Shown here: positions 1 to 7,705 of the stretch, in pieces
Numbering within the stretch: the stretch's first letter is position 1
Layout: the number at the start of each line of letters is the position of its first letter
Assembly (NCBI GenBank): GCA_964482685.1
Contig: CAYZZA010000032.1
Span: 1 to 14,067 of the forward strand
From: CAYZZA01 sp964482685
Lineage (GTDB): Bacteria > Bacillota > Bacilli > Lactobacillales > Carnobacteriaceae_A
Length of the DNA: 14,067 nt
Reading direction: 5' to 3'
Made by a program: the position numbers and the translations under genes
Notes under the pieces: generated by a model
Told to the model about the DNA's origin: nothing
The model's database searches: none
What the model saw: only the letters and a program-made list of their open reading frames with translations

Positions 1-790
1 TTACTGCAGTTACAATGCCGTCTACGACTTCTTTAATCGCTTTTGCAACATCTACTGCGCTAATGACAATCGTCTTAGGCAAACCAGTCATCAAATCACG
101 ACCGCGTATTTCCGTTTCTCCATATTGCGCTGCATAGTCTACAGAAGCACACCCTAAAGTTATTTTTACCTGTTCAGCTGTTCGTTCACCAATCAATAGG
201 TTGTATTTTTTTCGAATGTATTGAATGATTGATTCATCCATTCGGTCTCCACCCATTTTAATAGTACGACTACTGACAATTCCGCCCAATGAAATAGTGG
301 CAGCATCTGTTGTCCCGCCTCCGATATCAACAACCATACTTCCGGTAGGGTCCATAACAGGAAGTCCTGCTCCGATTGCTGCAGCAAATGGTTCTTCAAT
401 CAAGAACGCCTCTTTTGCACCAGCCATACGCGTGGCGTCAATAACTGCTCTTTTTTCTACTTCTGTCCCGCCTCCAGGTACACAAATAAGCACTGTTGGT
501 TTGGACATTGTTTTTCCTACAGCTTTTTCAATAAAATATTTCATCATTATGGATGTCGTGTCAAAGTTTGCGATAACGCCATCTTTCATGGGACGAATGG
601 CTACAATAGAACCCGGTGTACGCCCAATCATGTTTTTGGCTTCTTCTCCCACGGCGACCACTTCATCTGTATTAATATCTTTTGCGATGACAGAAGGTTC
701 TCCTAATATAATGCCTTTGCCTTCTAGATACACGTTTGTGTTTGCAGTGCCTAAGTCAATACCTAAATTCTTTTTTCCAATATTAAACAA
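1..790 (-). CDS. mreB: Rod shape-determining protein MreB (partial, C-terminus beyond window)
   Basis: Bacterial actin that polymerises under the membrane and guides the elongation machinery of the peptidoglycan wall. 263 residues are visible; family members have about 335, so roughly the last fifth lies beyond the left edge. Seen: phosphate-1 loop DLGTAN (residues 12-17), NMIGRTPG (53-60), IEEPFAAAIG (131-140), phosphate-2 loop VVDIGGGTTD (153-162) and RGRDLMTGLPKTI (229-241). The frame begins with a TTG codon at 788-790, giving MFNIGKKNLGIDLG, which matches the N-terminus of MreB. GAGAGGGTGAG lies about 7 bases upstream. A nearby ATG in another frame stops after three codons. An oddity is VPGGGTEVE at 104-112, where the family usually has VPSGIT. 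MreB is more likely than Mbl because of the PTGSMVVDIGGGTT and SLGGIV segments. A possible -10 TACAAT lies at 834-839 but no good -35 was found, so its promoter is uncertain. Confidence 0.95.
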   Translation of the reverse strand, partial: MFNIGKKNLGIDLGTANTNVYLEGKGIILGEPSVIAKDINTDEVVAVGEEAKNMIGRTPGSIVAIRPMKDGVIANFDTTSIMMKYFIEKAVGKTMSKPTVLICVPGGGTEVEKRAVIDATRMAGAKEAFLIEEPFAAAIGAGLPVMDPTGSMVVDIGGGTTDAATISLGGIVSSRTIKMGGDRMDESIIQYIRKKYNLLIGERTAEQVKITLGCASVDYAAQYGETEIRGRDLMTGLPKTIVISAVDVAKAIKEVVDGIVTAV

Positions 791-843
791 ACATTCTCAC
801 CCTCTCAGATCTTCCCAAACAATTTCTTCCTTTATTGTACATG

Positions 844-870
844 AAAAAAGAGAGAGACACTCTCTTTTTT
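844..870. terminator. Perfect A/T-flanked hairpin upstream of mreB
   Basis: An 11-bp perfect inverted repeat AAAAAAGAGAG / CTCTCTTTTTT with a 5-base loop gives a terminator-like shape on either strand. It lies between the csp terminator and mreB, about 54 bases before the mreB start. It could be a second terminator after csp or part of the mreB leader. The stem is weak in G+C, so its function is uncertain. Confidence 0.45.
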
Positions 871-902
871 GCATTTGTAACCAAAGTGACATCATCAATG
901 AA

Positions 903-952
903 CAAAAAAGGCTGAAATAGCGTCTGATTTTCATCAGTGCTATCTCAGCCTT
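903..952 (-). terminator. Rho-independent terminator of csp
   Basis: On the minus strand, AAGGCTGAGATAGC pairs with GCTATTTCAGCCTT, and an inner CTGAT/ATCAG stem closes the loop. A run of Ts follows (forward 904-909). It starts about 30 bases after the csp stop codon and closes the csp transcription unit. Confidence 0.9.
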
Positions 953-982
953 CTAAAGGTTTTTAAAGTTTAATTTAGTTGA

Positions 983-1183
983 TTAAGCTTTAGTAACGTT
1001 TGCAGCTTGTGGTCCACGGCTGCCTTCTTCGATTTCGAAGTTTACTTCTTGTCCTTCTTCAAGGGATTTGAATCCATCTTCTTGAATAGCTGAGAAGTGT
1101 ACGAATACGTCGTCTGCACCTTCGCGTTCGATAAATCCAAAACCTTTTTCTGCGTTAAACCATTTAACTGTACCTTGTTCCAT
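983..1183 (-). CDS. csp: Cold-shock protein, CspA/CspB family
   Basis: A 66-residue single cold-shock domain, the usual full length. It binds single-stranded RNA and DNA and acts as an RNA chaperone in the cytoplasm. RNP1 is KGFGFIER (residues 13-20) and RNP2 is VFVHF (26-30). The N-terminus MEQGTVKWFNAEKGFGFI is typical. The start ATG at 1181-1183 has GAGGAGGAA at 1192-1200, a strong ribosome binding site. The gene has its own promoter (1295-1323), a 5' untranslated region of about 105 nt and a terminator (903-952). Long leaders are typical of csp mRNAs, but no conserved cold-box was verified here. It lies between radC and mreB, which are directly adjacent in many Bacilli. Which csp paralogue it is cannot be told. 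Confidence 0.96.
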   Translation of the reverse strand: MEQGTVKWFNAEKGFGFIEREGADDVFVHFSAIQEDGFKSLEEGQEVNFEIEEGSRGPQAANVTKA

Positions 1184-1294
1184 ATTAAAAATTCCTCCTC
1201 GTGCCTTAGCACATCTTATTTCACATTTTGTAAATTGGTACGAATCGGACTGTTTTCACATATCTTTTCTTTACCTCTACAACATGTTAACCAT

Positions 1295-1323
1295 AGTATA
1301 GCATGCTTCTTTATTAATAACAA
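1295..1323 (-). promoter_or_regulatory. Sigma-A promoter of csp
   Basis: -35 TTGTTA (forward 1318-1323), a 17-base spacer and -10 TATACT (forward 1295-1300), read on the minus strand. Transcription should start near 1288, leaving a leader of about 105 nt before csp. It lies just past the radC stop codon, so csp need not depend on read-through from radC. Confidence 0.8.
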
Positions 1324-1350
1324 GACTCATTCTCTTAAAACGTATTTATT

Positions 1351-2040
1351 TTAAAACACCCCCCATTCTTTCAAACTAATATACGAGTTTTCGCCCGCAA
1401 TTATGTGATCTAGAAGATCAATTCCCATGAGTTCCCCACATTCTGCGAGTCGCTTAGTGAATTGAATATCGGCATCTGATGGCTCTGGATTTCCAGAGGG
1501 ATGGTTATGTCCGACAATTAGCCTAGCCGCAGAATACCTTACAGCTCCCTTGAAAATCTCTCTTGGATGCGCCACACTGCTGTTTAAGCTGCCTTTAAAG
1601 ACTTCTTCTTTTTTAATGATTTCATTTTTAGTATTGAGATACAAAGCCACTACAATCTCTTGTTGCATGCCCCTCATCTCTTCCATTAAAAGTTCTCCTA
1701 CGTGCTTACTTGATGTAATTTGCCCTGTTTTGATCTGTGAGGCTTTAGATATCCGCGTCCCCAATTCAATTGCCGCTTTTAATTCAATAGCTTTCGTTTG
1801 ACCAATCCCAGGTATCGTCATAAATTCTTCGAGCGTTACATGTTTCAAATAAAATAAATCTTCAAACGTACGCAATAAATTCATTGAGACACTCATTACA
1901 TCTTGGCTTTTTGTTCCTGTTCTCAGTAAAATAGCAATCAATTCATGATCTGCTAACGCTTTTTCTCCATAATGCACTAATCGTTCTCGTGGACGACTAT
2001 TTATAGGTACTTCTTGCAAAAGATTGATCTGATTGGACAA
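1351..2040 (-). CDS. radC: RadC/YsnF-type JAB-domain protein (DNA repair protein RadC)
   Basis: 229 residues, the normal length. An N-terminal helix-hairpin-helix region carries PGIG at 77-80. A C-terminal JAB/MPN metalloprotease-like domain has the zinc site H178-N-H180 and D191 within GHNHPSGNPEPSDAD. The radC name is historical; the family's biochemical role is unsettled, and many members occur on mobile elements, though this one sits in a core-gene setting. The start is a TTG codon at 2038-2040, with AGGAGG (forward 2049-2054) 8 bases upstream. That Shine-Dalgarno sequence lies inside a long hairpin (2046-2090), so translation or transcription may be restrained. The gene is 56 bases downstream of the HAD gene. 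It has no terminator of its own before the csp promoter and no clear own promoter, so it probably depends on read-through from valS. Confidence 0.93.
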   Translation of the reverse strand: MSNQINLLQEVPINSRPRERLVHYGEKALADHELIAILLRTGTKSQDVMSVSMNLLRTFEDLFYLKHVTLEEFMTIPGIGQTKAIELKAAIELGTRISKASQIKTGQITSSKHVGELLMEEMRGMQQEIVVALYLNTKNEIIKKEEVFKGSLNSSVAHPREIFKGAVRYSAARLIVGHNHPSGNPEPSDADIQFTKRLAECGELMGIDLLDHIIAGENSYISLKEWGVF

Positions 2041-2090
2041 TAAAAAAACCTCCTATTTGCGTTACAGTAAAGTACGCAAATAGAAGGTTT
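2041..2090 (-). terminator. Terminator-like hairpin containing the radC ribosome binding site
   Basis: On the minus strand AACCTTCTATTTGCGT (forward 2074-2089) pairs with ACGCAAATAGGAGGTT (forward 2047-2062): 16 bp with one G-U and an 11-base loop. Seven Ts follow (forward 2042-2048), so it reads as an intrinsic terminator for the valS-HAD unit. The 3' arm also holds AGGAGG, the only ribosome binding site for the radC TTG start. It can therefore act as terminator, as translational lock, or as both. Confidence 0.75.
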
Positions 2091-2096
2091 CTTTTT

Positions 2097-2759
2097 TTAT
2101 ATCTTCTTACTTTTCAAATAGTTGTGAACATCATTTAAATCAGTATATATATTTAAGGCGATTCTTTTTGCCTCTTCCGTTGGTTGTTCTAAATCTGGAA
2201 CCATAATGACAGGAATATTCGCTTCATAAGCTGCTCGAACCCCATGCACAGAATCTTCAAGAACCAAAGCTTCTTGCCCTTTAACTTTTGCTTGTTGTAG
2301 TGCTTTTAAATAAATATCAGGTGACGGCTTTCCGCGCGCAACGTCATCAACACCCACATAATCATTGAAGTAATGTGCTACGTTACTTTTATTTAATAAC
2401 AAATCAATCACCTTGCGCTGAGAATTTGAACCTATCATTAAATTCAAGTTTCTTTCTTTTAAATAAGAAAGCAAAGGATCTAATCCAGGTTTTTTTTCTA
2501 TCTCTTCTTCTTGCATCAAATCCAACGCAATTTCTGCACTGCGCAAAATAAAATGACGTGCTTTTTTATCAGAAGAAAAAGTTTCCGTCAAACTAGTGTA
2601 CAAGGCTTGCTCAGAAGAACCCACAAATCGTTCGAAATAGTCCCAGCTAAAAGGAAGACCCATCTCATCCGCAGCAGCTTGATTGGCTCTATAATAGAGC
2701 GTTTCGGTGTTAAACATTAGTCCGTCCATATCAAAGATCACTGTTTTTAACCCTTGCAT
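2097..2759 (-). CDS. HAD-superfamily phosphatase, beta-phosphoglucomutase-like subfamily
   Basis: 220 residues of a complete HAD hydrolase with a helical cap. Motif I is DMDG with nucleophile D10 and acid/base D12; motif II is S111 in IGSNSQ; motif III is K144 in GKPSPDIY; motif IV is LEDSVHG with E168-D169. The substrate cannot be predicted: the subfamily includes sugar-phosphate phosphatases and phosphoglucomutases, and the DMDGLMFNTE start fits the phosphatase group. The start chosen is the ATG at 2757-2759, because AAGGGG lies 6 bases upstream. An ATG two codons earlier (2763-2765) directly abuts the same GGGG and is unlikely to be used. The gene follows valS by about 20 bases and is surely co-transcribed, placing it under valS T-box control. 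Its stop codon abuts the radC-leader hairpin. Confidence 0.9.
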   Translation of the reverse strand: MQGLKTVIFDMDGLMFNTETLYYRANQAAADEMGLPFSWDYFERFVGSSEQALYTSLTETFSSDKKARHFILRSAEIALDLMQEEEIEKKPGLDPLLSYLKERNLNLMIGSNSQRKVIDLLLNKSNVAHYFNDYVGVDDVARGKPSPDIYLKALQQAKVKGQEALVLEDSVHGVRAAYEANIPVIMVPDLEQPTEEAKRIALNIYTDLNDVHNYLKSKKI

Positions 2760-2779
2760 ACGCATCCCCTTTTAGTTGA

Positions 2780-5422
2780 TTACATTTTTTTAATCTTATT
2801 TAACTGTTCTGTGACAATTTTTTGTTTTTCTAAATATTCCGCTTCTTTTTTACGTTCTGCCGCAACGATTGCGTCTGGTGCGTTTTCAACAAATTTTTTA
2901 TTGTTTAATTTCCCTTGTACTCGTTTGACTTCTTGTGTCCATTTGACTAATTCAGCTTCCAATCGGATGATTTCTTCTTCGATATCCACTAAACCAGAAA
3001 GCGGCAAGTATAACTCTACTCCTGTAATCACGGCTGATTTTGACTCTTCAGGAGGCGTCAACTCTCTTTGGATGACTAATGTATCTGGGTTACAAAACCG
3101 GTCGATAAAGCGACGGTTTTCGACTAAAAATGTTTCTACGCGTTCGTGGTGCGGTTTGATAAACAAGTCAATCTTTTTAGACAAAGGTCGATTTACTTCA
3201 GCTCGAATATTGCGAACAGTACGTATCAACTCGATTAATACTTCTACGTTCTCAACCGCTTCTTTGTCTTCCCAAGCAACTTGTTCTTCTGGGTATGGTG
3301 CATTGACCAGAGTATCTCCTTCGTGTGGCAGATACGACCAAATTTCTTCAGTAACAAAAGGCATAATTGGGTGTAGCAATTTCAATACTTGATCGAGAAC
3401 AGTAATCAAAACAGATTTTGTTGTTTCTTTTTGTTCCTGTGTCCCTTGCATCAAGGTTTCTTTACTCATTTCAATGTACCAATCACAATAATCATTCCAA
3501 ATAAAGTGATACAATTGGCGGCCTGCTTCCCCAAATTCGAACTTTTCAAATAACGCTGTTACATGTTTAATGGTTTCATTTAAACGAGCTAAAATCCATT
3601 TGTCTACGATGCTTTTATTTCCAGCAGCAATAGAGTGGCTGTTGTCAAATCCTTCGACATTCATTAACACATAGCGACTGGCGTTCCATATCTTATTAAT
3701 AAAGTTCCACGAAGCATCCATTTTTTCATAACTAAAGCGTACATCTTGACCAGGAGCCGATCCATTGGATAAGAACCATCTAAGAGCGTCGGCACCATAC
3801 TGATCAATGACATCCATTGGATCAATTCCGTTGCCTAACGATTTGCTCATTTTTCGTCCATCTTCATCTCGGATTAACCCATGAATCAAGACGTTTTCAA
3901 AGGGTCTCTCTCCAGTAAATTCAAGACTTTGGAAAATCATTCGGCTGACCCAAAAGAAGATGATGTCGTATCCTGTCACAAGAGTGCTTGTTGGAAAATA
4001 GCGTTTGTAATCTTCCGATTCAGTATCCGGCCATCCCATTGTGCTAAAAGGCCATAAAGCTGAAGAAAACCATGTATCCAATACATCTGGATCTTGTTCC
4101 CAGTTTTCACTGTCTTTTGGCGCTTCCACACCTACATATATTTCTCCTGTTTGCTTGTGGTACCAAGCTGGAATTTGGTGTCCCCACCACAATTGTCTAG
4201 AAATAACCCAGTCATGGACATTGTCCATCCAAGTGAGATAGGTTCTCTCAAAACGTTCAGGCACAAAGTTCACTTTGTTTTCTGTTTCTTGATTCCGAAT
4301 CGCTTGTTCCGCAAGTGGCTGCATCTTAACAAACCATTGTGTTGACAATCTCGGTTCAACAACGACTCCTGTCCGTTCTGAATGGCCGACACTGTGTACA
4401 ATGTTTTCAATTCGAATTAAATATCCTTCTGATTCAAGATCTTGAACCAACTGTTTTCTTGCTTCAAACCGATCTAATCCAGCATATTTACCGGCTTGTT
4501 CGTTCATCGTTCCATCAGCATTCATTACATTTAAACGTGGAAGATTGTGTCTATTTCCTACTTCGAAGTCATTTGGGTCATGCGCAGGGGTGATTTTCAC
4601 AACCCCTGTCCCAAAATCTTGTTCCACATATGTGTCTGCGATAATCGGAATTTCACGATTGGCTATAGGCAAAAGGACTTTCTTTCCAATCAAGTGGGTG
4701 TAGCGCTCATCATCAGGATGGACAGCGATGGCAGTATCCCCTAACATTGTTTCAGGTCTTGTTGTCGCAAGTTCTACTGCGCCAGAACCATCACTTAACG
4801 GATATTTTAAGTGATAAAAAGCACCTTCCACATCTTTATGGTCTACTTCAATATCTGATAAAGCCGTTTTTGCTTTTGAATCCCAGTTGATAATGTACTC
4901 GCCTCTGTAGATCAAGCCTTTTTCATAAAGAGAGACAAACACTTTTTGAACCGCTTCGCTTAGCCCTTTGTCTAATGTGAATCGTTCACGTGAATAATCA
5001 AGTGATAGCCCCATTTTAGCCCATTGTTCTCGAATCACTGCAGCGTACTCTTCTTTCCAATCCCACGCAGTGTCTATAAACTTCTCTCTACCTAGGTCAT
5101 AGCGGGTTTGGCCTTGTTCAGCTAGTTTTTCCTCTACTTTTGCTTGCGTCGCAATTCCTGCATGGTCCATTCCTGGTATCCACACAGCATCGTATCCCTG
5201 CATTCGTTTTTGTCGAATAATGATATCTTGTAAGGCGGTATCCCATGCATGTCCTAAATGAAGTTTCCCTGTTACGTTAGGCGGTGGAATAACGATAGAA
5301 TAGATTTTTCCTGTGTCATTGTGAATGGGCTCAAACACTTTTTGTTCAAGCCATTTTTCATAACGCCCCGCTTCCACTTCGTTTGGTTGATACTTTGTAG
5401 ACATCGTCTTTTGTTCGTTCAT
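2780..5422 (-). CDS. valS: Valine--tRNA ligase
   Basis: 880 residues, the full length for a bacterial ValRS. It charges tRNA-Val with valine in the cytoplasm and edits mis-charged threonine. Seen in order: the HIGH signature as HLGH (55-58) in PPNVTGKLHLGH, the editing domain with TTRPETMLGDTA, KMSKS (524-528) in GRKMSKSLGN, the anticodon-binding region, and a C-terminal coiled coil rich in Lys and Glu that is typical of ValRS. The start ATG at 5420-5422 has GAGGAG 8 bases upstream; the internal ATG seven codons later lacks this. Upstream is a T-box leader with a GUA specifier, so expression should rise when tRNA-Val is uncharged. It is followed at once by the HAD gene. In Listeria and other Bacilli valS is often followed by folC; folC is not present here. 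Confidence 0.98.
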   Translation of the reverse strand: MNEQKTMSTKYQPNEVEAGRYEKWLEQKVFEPIHNDTGKIYSIVIPPPNVTGKLHLGHAWDTALQDIIIRQKRMQGYDAVWIPGMDHAGIATQAKVEEKLAEQGQTRYDLGREKFIDTAWDWKEEYAAVIREQWAKMGLSLDYSRERFTLDKGLSEAVQKVFVSLYEKGLIYRGEYIINWDSKAKTALSDIEVDHKDVEGAFYHLKYPLSDGSGAVELATTRPETMLGDTAIAVHPDDERYTHLIGKKVLLPIANREIPIIADTYVEQDFGTGVVKITPAHDPNDFEVGNRHNLPRLNVMNADGTMNEQAGKYAGLDRFEARKQLVQDLESEGYLIRIENIVHSVGHSERTGVVVEPRLSTQWFVKMQPLAEQAIRNQETENKVNFVPERFERTYLTWMDNVHDWVISRQLWWGHQIPAWYHKQTGEIYVGVEAPKDSENWEQDPDVLDTWFSSALWPFSTMGWPDTESEDYKRYFPTSTLVTGYDIIFFWVSRMIFQSLEFTGERPFENVLIHGLIRDEDGRKMSKSLGNGIDPMDVIDQYGADALRWFLSNGSAPGQDVRFSYEKMDASWNFINKIWNASRYVLMNVEGFDNSHSIAAGNKSIVDKWILARLNETIKHVTALFEKFEFGEAGRQLYHFIWNDYCDWYIEMSKETLMQGTQEQKETTKSVLITVLDQVLKLLHPIMPFVTEEIWSYLPHEGDTLVNAPYPEEQVAWEDKEAVENVEVLIELIRTVRNIRAEVNRPLSKKIDLFIKPHHERVETFLVENRRFIDRFCNPDTLVIQRELTPPEESKSAVITGVELYLPLSGLVDIEEEIIRLEAELVKWTQEVKRVQGKLNNKKFVENAPDAIVAAERKKEAEYLEKQKIVTEQLNKIKKM

Positions 5423-5463
5423 TTCTTCTACTCCTCTTTATCTTCTATTTTTATTTTTTCCAT

Positions 5464-5500
5464 AAAAAAAAGCACTCATCCTAATTAATAGGACGAGTAC
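5464..5500 (-). terminator. T-box leader terminator of valS
   Basis: On the minus strand GTACTCGTCCTA (forward 5489-5500) pairs with TAGGATGAGTGC (forward 5472-5483). This gives 12 bp with G-U pairs and a 5-base loop, followed by eight Ts (forward 5464-5471). It is the conditional terminator that is bypassed when the T-box antiterminator forms. Confidence 0.9.
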
Positions 5501-5700
5501 AAAGACCCGTGGTGCCACCTAAATTGTTTGTTACCCAAACCACTCATTTAAAGGAATAATGGCCCTTATGCCAGAAAAACCTACTTTTTTCAGTTTAACC
5601 GCTCCCAAGCTACTTTCCGTAGATACTGATGTGGAGTTCTCAGCCATTCTCCATCTCTGTGACATCATACCCTACGTACTCTTCTTGTTCTTAGCGTTTA
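5464..5700 (-). promoter_or_regulatory. T-box riboswitch, tRNA-Val responsive, in the valS leader
   Basis: The conserved T-box core AGGTGGCACCACGG is at forward 5507-5520, just ahead of the terminator. Stem I can be traced: CGUAG (forward 5672-5676) pairs with CUACG (5618-5622), and GAUG (5663-5666) pairs with CAUC (5628-5631). Between them is an internal loop whose 3' side reads AGUAU (5623-5627). GUA, a valine codon, is the specifier at forward 5624-5626, agreeing with the downstream valS. Known mechanism: uncharged tRNA pairs by its anticodon with the specifier and by its CCA end with the T-box, stabilising the antiterminator. Stem II/III details were not resolved, and the 5' limit is approximate. 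Confidence 0.93.
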
Positions 5701-5745
5701 CAGATATTTAATTAACTCGTGTCTTTAATCTATTCTATTTTAGCA

Positions 5746-5754
5746 ATTATACCA
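5746..5754 (-). promoter_or_regulatory. Extended -10 promoter of valS
   Basis: TGG-TATAAT on the minus strand (forward 5746-5754) matches the extended -10 form TGnTATAAT. No good -35 was seen at 17 bases, which an extended -10 can compensate. The start would be near 5739, about 40 bases before Stem I of the T-box. Confidence 0.6.
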
Positions 5755-5873
5755 TTTTTTACAAGCAAATGGAGAAAAGAGAAGTTCTATTTCAATGACT
5801 ACGTTAACTCGTCATCGTTTGTGCATAAAACTTTTTTTATTTTTTTACTCTAAAAACTCCAATTTGACAAGCT

Positions 5874-7589
5874 TTATTGGTTTTCTTCTTTTTCCTTTTG
5901 GTGTTGCTTTTGTATCCGTGTGGATGTCCCGGATTCAATCTCATCTAATTTCTCAGAAACTAAGCGTAAAGAAGTTTCGTAATCATATCTGTCATGAAAC
6001 ATCGCTTTGCTCTCATTTATAACGTCTGAAATAGAAGGATATTCTTTTCTATAACGATTTAAATGCTGAATGCTCTGTTCGATTAAAGCTACTTGGGTTA
6101 GTATTTCTTCTGCTTCCTCTTTTACTTGTGAAACATCTTCTTTTGCTAACAAGAGCATGTCTTCAATTTGGTGTATGTCTATTTTGTTTTTATTCATTTC
6201 ATTTTCTATTTTACTCATTCGTTCAGTTGTTTGAAAATAAAGTTCGACAAAATTATCGGGCAAACCAGGCAAACTTTGCATTTCAAGATGTCTGCGTATC
6301 AAATTTAATTGATTGTTACAGGCCAGTATATCTTGTTCTGCAACTTCTTCCCTAGTTTTGAGGGAATTTAACTCTTTTTGAAGAGTATCTTGGTCTGAAT
6401 ACAAAGATTCCAAGTCGCTCATAATCTCTCGATAATTCTGTTGTACATTGGAATAAATAGTCGCATCTGCGGTTAGTTCTTCTGAAACGAAGTCAAATTT
6501 AGTCTTTAATTTGTCTAAAAACTCATGGTACTCTTCGCCTCTACGTTTTTCTTCTTTTGTCAGTACATAACTTTGATTCAACCGATCTGTTTCAATTCGT
6601 ATTCGCCTGTTCTTTTCGAATAAATAGTCAAAAGCACTTTTAATTTCTTCCGTAGACTCACTCACAAATTTTTTCGCCTGAAACTCTTCTTCCATACTTG
6701 TATACAACTTTTCAATTTGATTGGAAACATTCGTTAGTTGACTTTGGGCCTGGGTAGTATGGAGTTGACTAATTAACTCTACAGTTTGGTCCGTATCTTT
6801 TTTCAATTGCTTTATTTCTTCTAAGATAAAACCATTTGGGAAATCATGTCCAGAATCTACCATTGTGGTGCTCGTTTCTTCTAGTTCCTTTAATTGCGGA
6901 ATGATTTCTTCTTCAATTAAATCAAATAAAGCAGGGACACGCTCTGTTTCTTCTCTAAGTCTGTTTGTCTTTTCATTTATTCGATCTAAAATAGACTGGG
7001 CTCCTACGTAGTCATGGTCTTCTGTTGCTTTTTGGAATTCAGTGAAATCTTGTTCCATATCTGATACTTGCATTTCCAATGCTTCCAGAGCAGAACCGTA
7101 TGTAAAACTATGCGTAAGGAGTTTGTTTCTTAATTCTTGGTATTCTTCTTCTACTTTTGTGCTTTTTTCACGGTTTTTTTCTTGATTTTCCATCAACTCA
7201 CTCAACGAATGCGCAATCTCTTCTATTTCAACTTCTGTTTTTTCTAACATATTTCGCACCATTGTTTCATTTTCTGTTGCTTGTGAAAAACGGTATTTAC
7301 TTGTATCTTCTTCTGCCTGTGCCAGCAAGCGTTCCATAGTTGGAAAATCGTTTGCCTCTATTTCTTGCCATCTTTTAAACAACGTTTCATACGTGTCTTT
7401 TGATAGTCCCGCTAACTTTATTTCTTTCGTCTGTTCAAATTCATCAGGAATGTGATGGGTCAACAAAGGCTGTTTTCGTGCTTTGATTTCATCAATCATT
7501 GTGTAATGCTTCTTTTTTAACATTTCAGCGCCTAAATAAGCCAATAACAACACACTGATAATAATAACGCCTACAAGTTCAATACGCAT
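5874..7589 (-). CDS. ezrA: Septation ring formation regulator EzrA
   Basis: 571 residues, close to the 562 of B. subtilis EzrA. It is a bitopic membrane protein that restrains FtsZ ring assembly away from midcell and, in cocci, helps link division to wall synthesis. Seen: one N-terminal transmembrane helix (about residues 4-20, VGVIIISVLLLAYLGA) followed by a basic stretch, then a long Glu/Lys-rich cytoplasmic body of spectrin-like coiled coils. Near the C-terminus QHLNRYR (508-514) corresponds to the conserved QNNRFR-type patch needed for septal localisation in B. subtilis. The start ATG at 7587-7589 has TGGAGG 8 bases upstream. It diverges from msrC and has a consensus promoter at 7677-7705. 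No clear terminator follows, so read-through towards the valS T-box region is possible. A degraded or fused form is ruled out because the frame is uninterrupted. Confidence 0.95.
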   Translation of the reverse strand: MRIELVGVIIISVLLLAYLGAEMLKKKHYTMIDEIKARKQPLLTHHIPDEFEQTKEIKLAGLSKDTYETLFKRWQEIEANDFPTMERLLAQAEEDTSKYRFSQATENETMVRNMLEKTEVEIEEIAHSLSELMENQEKNREKSTKVEEEYQELRNKLLTHSFTYGSALEALEMQVSDMEQDFTEFQKATEDHDYVGAQSILDRINEKTNRLREETERVPALFDLIEEEIIPQLKELEETSTTMVDSGHDFPNGFILEEIKQLKKDTDQTVELISQLHTTQAQSQLTNVSNQIEKLYTSMEEEFQAKKFVSESTEEIKSAFDYLFEKNRRIRIETDRLNQSYVLTKEEKRRGEEYHEFLDKLKTKFDFVSEELTADATIYSNVQQNYREIMSDLESLYSDQDTLQKELNSLKTREEVAEQDILACNNQLNLIRRHLEMQSLPGLPDNFVELYFQTTERMSKIENEMNKNKIDIHQIEDMLLLAKEDVSQVKEEAEEILTQVALIEQSIQHLNRYRKEYPSISDVINESKAMFHDRYDYETSLRLVSEKLDEIESGTSTRIQKQHQKEKEENQ

Positions 7590-7676
7590 ATGCTATACCT
7601 CCAAACGTGCACAGCCTATCTGCACACACCTTTATTTCAATTCATTTTCTCTTTTTCTCTTTAGCGATCCGCACTC

Positions 7677-7705
7677 ATTATATATACATATCATCAGTAT
7701 AACAA
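7677..7705 (-). promoter_or_regulatory. Sigma-A promoter of ezrA
   Basis: On the minus strand: -35 TTGTTA (forward 7700-7705), 17-base spacer, -10 TATAAT (forward 7677-7682). Transcription should start near 7670, giving a leader of about 80 nt. Its -35 occupies the position expected for the -35 of the divergent msrC promoter. Confidence 0.8.

Noticed and set aside
225..920. Long plus-strand open frame over the mreB region
   Set aside because: It is antisense to the clear MreB frame, has no ribosome binding site and no recognisable domain.
2754..3392. Plus-strand open frame of 212 codons opposite the end of valS
   Set aside because: Antisense shadow of the Lys/Glu-rich valS C-terminus; low-complexity Ser/Asn composition and no ribosome binding site.
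5795..5830. ATGAC/GTCAT repeat near 5795-5816 as the ezrA terminator
   Set aside because: Short stem, large loop and no T run in the minus-strand direction.
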